DNA of 17,089 nt from Salegentibacter sp. Its GTDB lineage: Bacteria > Bacteroidota > Bacteroidia > Flavobacteriales > Flavobacteriaceae. The position numbers and the translations under genes are program-made. Of the stretch, positions 15,643 through 17,089 are shown one piece after another. The notes below the pieces were generated by a model that had not been told where the DNA came from, searched no databases, and saw only the letters and a program-made list of their open reading frames with translations. Numbering within the stretch: the stretch's first letter is position 1; each line of letters starts with the position of its first letter. The stretch lies in the NCBI GenBank assembly GCA_024635815.1, contig JAGXIG010000102.1:1-17089 (forward strand), given 5' to 3'.

Positions 15643-15650
15643 TAATTTTG
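15643..15650 (+). promoter_or_regulatory. Candidate -7 promoter element for the J-domain/KTSC gene
   Basis: TAATTTTG matches the Bacteroidota -7 consensus TAnnTTTG and lies 23 nt before the ATG at 15674, giving a leader of about 16 nt, like the one at 2311. CTTA at 15621-15624, 18 nt upstream, is the only -33 candidate and is weak. Confidence 0.4.
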
Positions 15651-15673
15651 CCGCTTATTAAAAATTTATAGTA

Positions 15674-16129
15674 ATGAAGCGTGTAAATCAATACAAAAAA
15701 CTCTTTAATGTTGAAAAAGAGATAGACCTTAAAGAGCTTAAAACCAGCTACCGAAACCTTGTTAAAGAATGGCACCCCGATAAATTCAGGGAAACTGACG
15801 AAAAACACGCCGAAGCTGAAATAAAAAGTAAAGAAATTATAGATGGCTATCATTTCCTTGTAAGCATCGCTCCGCAAACCCGGGATGCAAACCTGGAGGA
15901 GTATAACCGCACCATAAGCGAAGCCGCTATTGCCGATTACCAGCATAAAGGGAATTTACTGGAGATCTCTTTTACCAATGGCACGACTTACGAATATTTT
16001 GGAGTGAACAAAAAGCTCTTTATCAAGTTTATCAGCTCAGATAAGCAGGTGAGATTTGCCAAAAGAAACATTTATAATTCTTTCTTATACAGAAAATCTA
16101 AAAAGGAAGTGGAGCTGGAAACTGCTTAG
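15674..16129 (+). CDS. J-domain protein with C-terminal KTSC domain
   Basis: A protein of 151 residues. Residues about 5-65 are a J domain: YKKLFNVEKE, then LKTSYRNLVKEWHPDKFRET with the H34-P35-D36 motif needed to stimulate DnaK ATPase. Residues about 95-142 resemble the KTSC domain: LLEISFTNGTTYEYFGVNK, then RFAKRNIYNSF. KTSC is associated with lysyl-tRNA synthetase tails and nucleic-acid-linked proteins, and its function is not settled. There is no Gly/Phe or zinc-finger region, so this is a class C co-chaperone that probably brings DnaK to one specific target. The gene has a candidate promoter and a strong terminator downstream, so it is probably monocistronic. Confidence 0.85.
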   Translation: MKRVNQYKKLFNVEKEIDLKELKTSYRNLVKEWHPDKFRETDEKHAEAEIKSKEIIDGYHFLVSIAPQTRDANLEEYNRTISEAAIADYQHKGNLLEISFTNGTTYEYFGVNKKLFIKFISSDKQVRFAKRNIYNSFLYRKSKKEVELETA

Positions 16130-16155
16130 GTTTATCGGAATTTATATTTAGAATT

Positions 16156-16184
16156 AACCCACGGTTTATTGCCGTGGGTTTTTT
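16156..16184 (+). terminator. Intrinsic terminator after the J-domain/KTSC gene
   Basis: A perfect 9-bp GC-rich stem AACCCACGG (16156-16164) / CCGTGGGTT (16172-16180), with a 7-nt TTTATTG loop and a T-rich tail TTTTATTGCTTTTTTT. It sits 26 nt after the stop codon at 16129. This is the clearest Rho-independent terminator in the window. Confidence 0.88.
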
Positions 16185-16254
16185 ATTGCTTTTTTTGAAT
16201 TAAATATTTCCACAGCTTGTTGCTTCCTTAGCAATTGTCAACGCCGTATTCGTT

Positions 16255-16275
16255 TTCAAAAACATTATTTTTGAA
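16255..16275. promoter_or_regulatory. AT-rich inverted repeat upstream of msrA
   Basis: A perfect 8-bp inverted repeat TTCAAAAA (16255-16262) / TTTTTGAA (16268-16275) around CATTA, ending 40 nt before the msrA ATG. It could be an operator or, on the minus strand, a weak hairpin. A second small hairpin, TTGCT/AGCAA, lies near 16220-16234. No consensus promoter is seen in this 186-nt gap. Confidence 0.3.
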
Positions 16276-16315
16276 AAAAACTGGAGAGCAGCACAATTAG
16301 TTAGTATTTTAATTT

Positions 16316-16807
16316 ATGAGTGAAAAAATAGAAAAAATAGCATTTGGCGGAGGCTGCCATTGGTGTACTGAAGCTATTTTTCAGCAAATAATTGGGGTGA
16401 AAATGGTAGAACAGGGTTACATAGCCTCCACGGGAAAATATGCCAGTTATTCTGAGGCGGTTATTATTCATTTTAATAATAAAGAAATTTCCCTGGATCG
16501 TTTAATTGAAATTCACCTGTATACCCACCAAAGTACATCTAACCATAGTATGCGGGGAAAGTACAGATCGGCGATATATTATTTTGATAAAAAGGATAAA
16601 GATAAAGCTTCAGAAACTATTCTGAATTTGCAACCAGATTTCGAGGAAGAGATAATCACGAAAGTTTTGCCGTTTGCTTTGTTCGAAGCTTCCAGAGAAG
16701 AAATCCAGGATTATTATCTGAAAGGCCCCGATAGACCTTTTTGTAGAAGTTTTATCCATCCAAAACTTAACTTAGTGAGAAAAAAGTTTTTTAAAGATTT
16801 GGCATAA
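16316..16807 (+). CDS. msrA: Divergent peptide-methionine (S)-S-oxide reductase (MsrA family)
   Basis: A cytoplasmic repair enzyme of 163 residues, somewhat shorter than typical MsrA. The catalytic motif is GGGC14-HWC17-TEA: the usual Phe after the catalytic Cys is His here, and a second Cys lies at position 17. Other family landmarks are altered. The GYxGG stretch reads GYIAS, and the HDPTTxNxQGxDxGxQYRSAI region is shortened to HQSTSNHSMRGKYRSAIYYF, keeping the YRSAI block. C143 (PFCRSFIHPKL) is a possible resolving cysteine. The core Cys, Glu19 and Tyr/Arg context argue for redox activity, but the oxidised methionine pocket is likely different. I infer a flavobacterial MsrA subfamily; free methionine sulfoxide or another sulfoxide could be the substrate. 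Confidence 0.8.
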   Translation: MSEKIEKIAFGGGCHWCTEAIFQQIIGVKMVEQGYIASTGKYASYSEAVIIHFNNKEISLDRLIEIHLYTHQSTSNHSMRGKYRSAIYYFDKKDKDKASETILNLQPDFEEEIITKVLPFALFEASREEIQDYYLKGPDRPFCRSFIHPKLNLVRKKFFKDLA

Positions 16808-16915
16808 AAAGGCTGTCTATAAAGTAAAGTAAACGTCATTCTTAACTTGTTTCAGAATATAAGTTGTTGAGAATCCAAACAAGTTAGAAGCTGAAACAAG
16901 TTCAGCTTGACGAAA
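16808..16915. repeat. Dispersed intergenic element, family 2, right end interrupted by an IS
   Basis: It starts directly after the msrA stop with GGCTGTCTATAAAGT (16811-16825), similar to the terminal repeat of the intact copy (GGCTGTTTAAAAAGT on its minus strand). Bases 16879-16915 match the reverse complement of 7005-7041 at 36 of 37 positions and contain the hairpin AAGCTGAA/TTCAGCTT (16888-16895, 16901-16908). The expected inverted right end is not found. Instead the IS256-type end begins at 16916. Confidence 0.75.
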
Positions 16916-17089
16916 GACACTATCCCGCAAAGTGTGTAAAGTTAAAATAACAGGGGTTGGACTTTTTTAAAGTCTGCCCCTTTTTTCGTAGATCGTAAGG
17001 AACTGATTTAAGATAATGCCCCAGTTCCTTATAGGCATTGACCACTTCTTAGTGGCTTCCCTTGTAGCCAAATATACAGATTTCATAAC
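16916..17089 (-). mobile_element. IS256-family insertion sequence, one end only
   Basis: The outer end begins GACACTATCCCGC and continues AAAGTGTGTAAAGT (to about 16942), in the style of IS256-family terminal repeats (a GA start, TCC near position 8, then TGTGTAAA). It is followed after a short gap by the 3' end of a Mutator/IS256-type transposase on the minus strand. The other end, and any 8-9-bp target duplication, lie beyond the window. Confidence 0.85.
16967..17089 (-). CDS. IS256-family (Mutator-type) transposase, C-terminal 40 residues
   Basis: Only the C-terminus is inside the window; the frame is open to the right edge on the minus strand and ends at a TAA (16969-16967). The 40 visible residues include [20 protein letters not shown] and then a [11 protein letters not shown] stretch, the typical final helix of IS256-family DDE transposases. 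The catalytic D, D and E residues lie outside the window, so intactness cannot be judged. The stop is about 50 nt from the outer end of the element, as expected for this family. Confidence 0.88.
   Translation of the reverse strand, partial: VMKSVYLATREATKKWSMPIRNWGIILNQFLTIYEKRGRL

Noticed and set aside
15509..15946. 145-codon open frame on the minus strand across the J-domain gene
   Set aside because: It is antisense to a gene with a clear HPD motif, and its composition (Phe, Tyr, Ile) is what the complement of AT-rich coding DNA gives.
1..17089. CRISPR array, tRNA or rRNA gene, toxin-antitoxin or phage-defence locus
   Set aside because: No regularly spaced direct repeats, no cloverleaf or rRNA-like segments, and no nuclease, toxin or restriction motifs among the genes.

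Overview
The window looks like chromosomal DNA of a marine-type flavobacterium (Bacteroidota, Flavobacteriaceae; the protein repertoire resembles Gramella, Salegentibacter and Zunongwangia). The DNA is AT-rich. Promoter-like sites fit the Bacteroidota consensus TTG-N19-TAnnTTTG, Shine-Dalgarno sequences are nearly absent, and the order of the first genes (two Fe-S proteins, a conserved '161-aa protein', a GH3/serine-hydrolase fusion, bshA) is a familiar flavobacterial arrangement. No rRNA, tRNA or CRISPR array was seen.

Layout. 1-2062: two Fe-S electron-transfer genes; the first is cut by the left edge. 2311-5723: a promoter-led pair, a conserved protein of unknown function and a secreted GH3 (NagZ-like) enzyme fused to an AmiE-like serine hydrolase. 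5845-6978: bshA, first step of bacillithiol synthesis. 7147-7647 (minus): a small outer-membrane beta-barrel protein, divergent from 7788-10706, a large YdiJ-like FAD/Fe-S dehydrogenase. 10708-about 11025 (minus): the wreck of an AraC-family regulator. 11198-12770: an SdiA-regulated-type beta-propeller and a TVP38/DedA membrane protein, 4 nt apart. 12989-13441: a cold-shock-domain protein behind a leader of about 130 nt. 13692-15241: a DEAD-box-type RNA helicase with a DbpA-like tail, overlapping a VF530 DNA-binding protein. 15473-15589: a 38-codon membrane peptide. 15674-16129: a J-domain/KTSC fusion. 16316-16807: a divergent MsrA. 16916 to the right edge: the end of an IS256-family insertion sequence.

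Themes. Several genes concern redox and stress handling (Fe-S oxidoreductases, bacillithiol, MsrA) or RNA and cold physiology (cold-shock protein, helicase). The NagZ-like/AmiE-like fusion suggests peptidoglycan turnover. None of these forms an obviously new multi-gene system. The most notable non-gene structure is two families of dispersed, hairpin-rich intergenic elements, five copies in all. Four of the five start within a few bases of a stop codon. The IS256 element has landed inside one of them and removed its right arm from view.

Limits: all family assignments are from motifs recognised by eye, without database searches.
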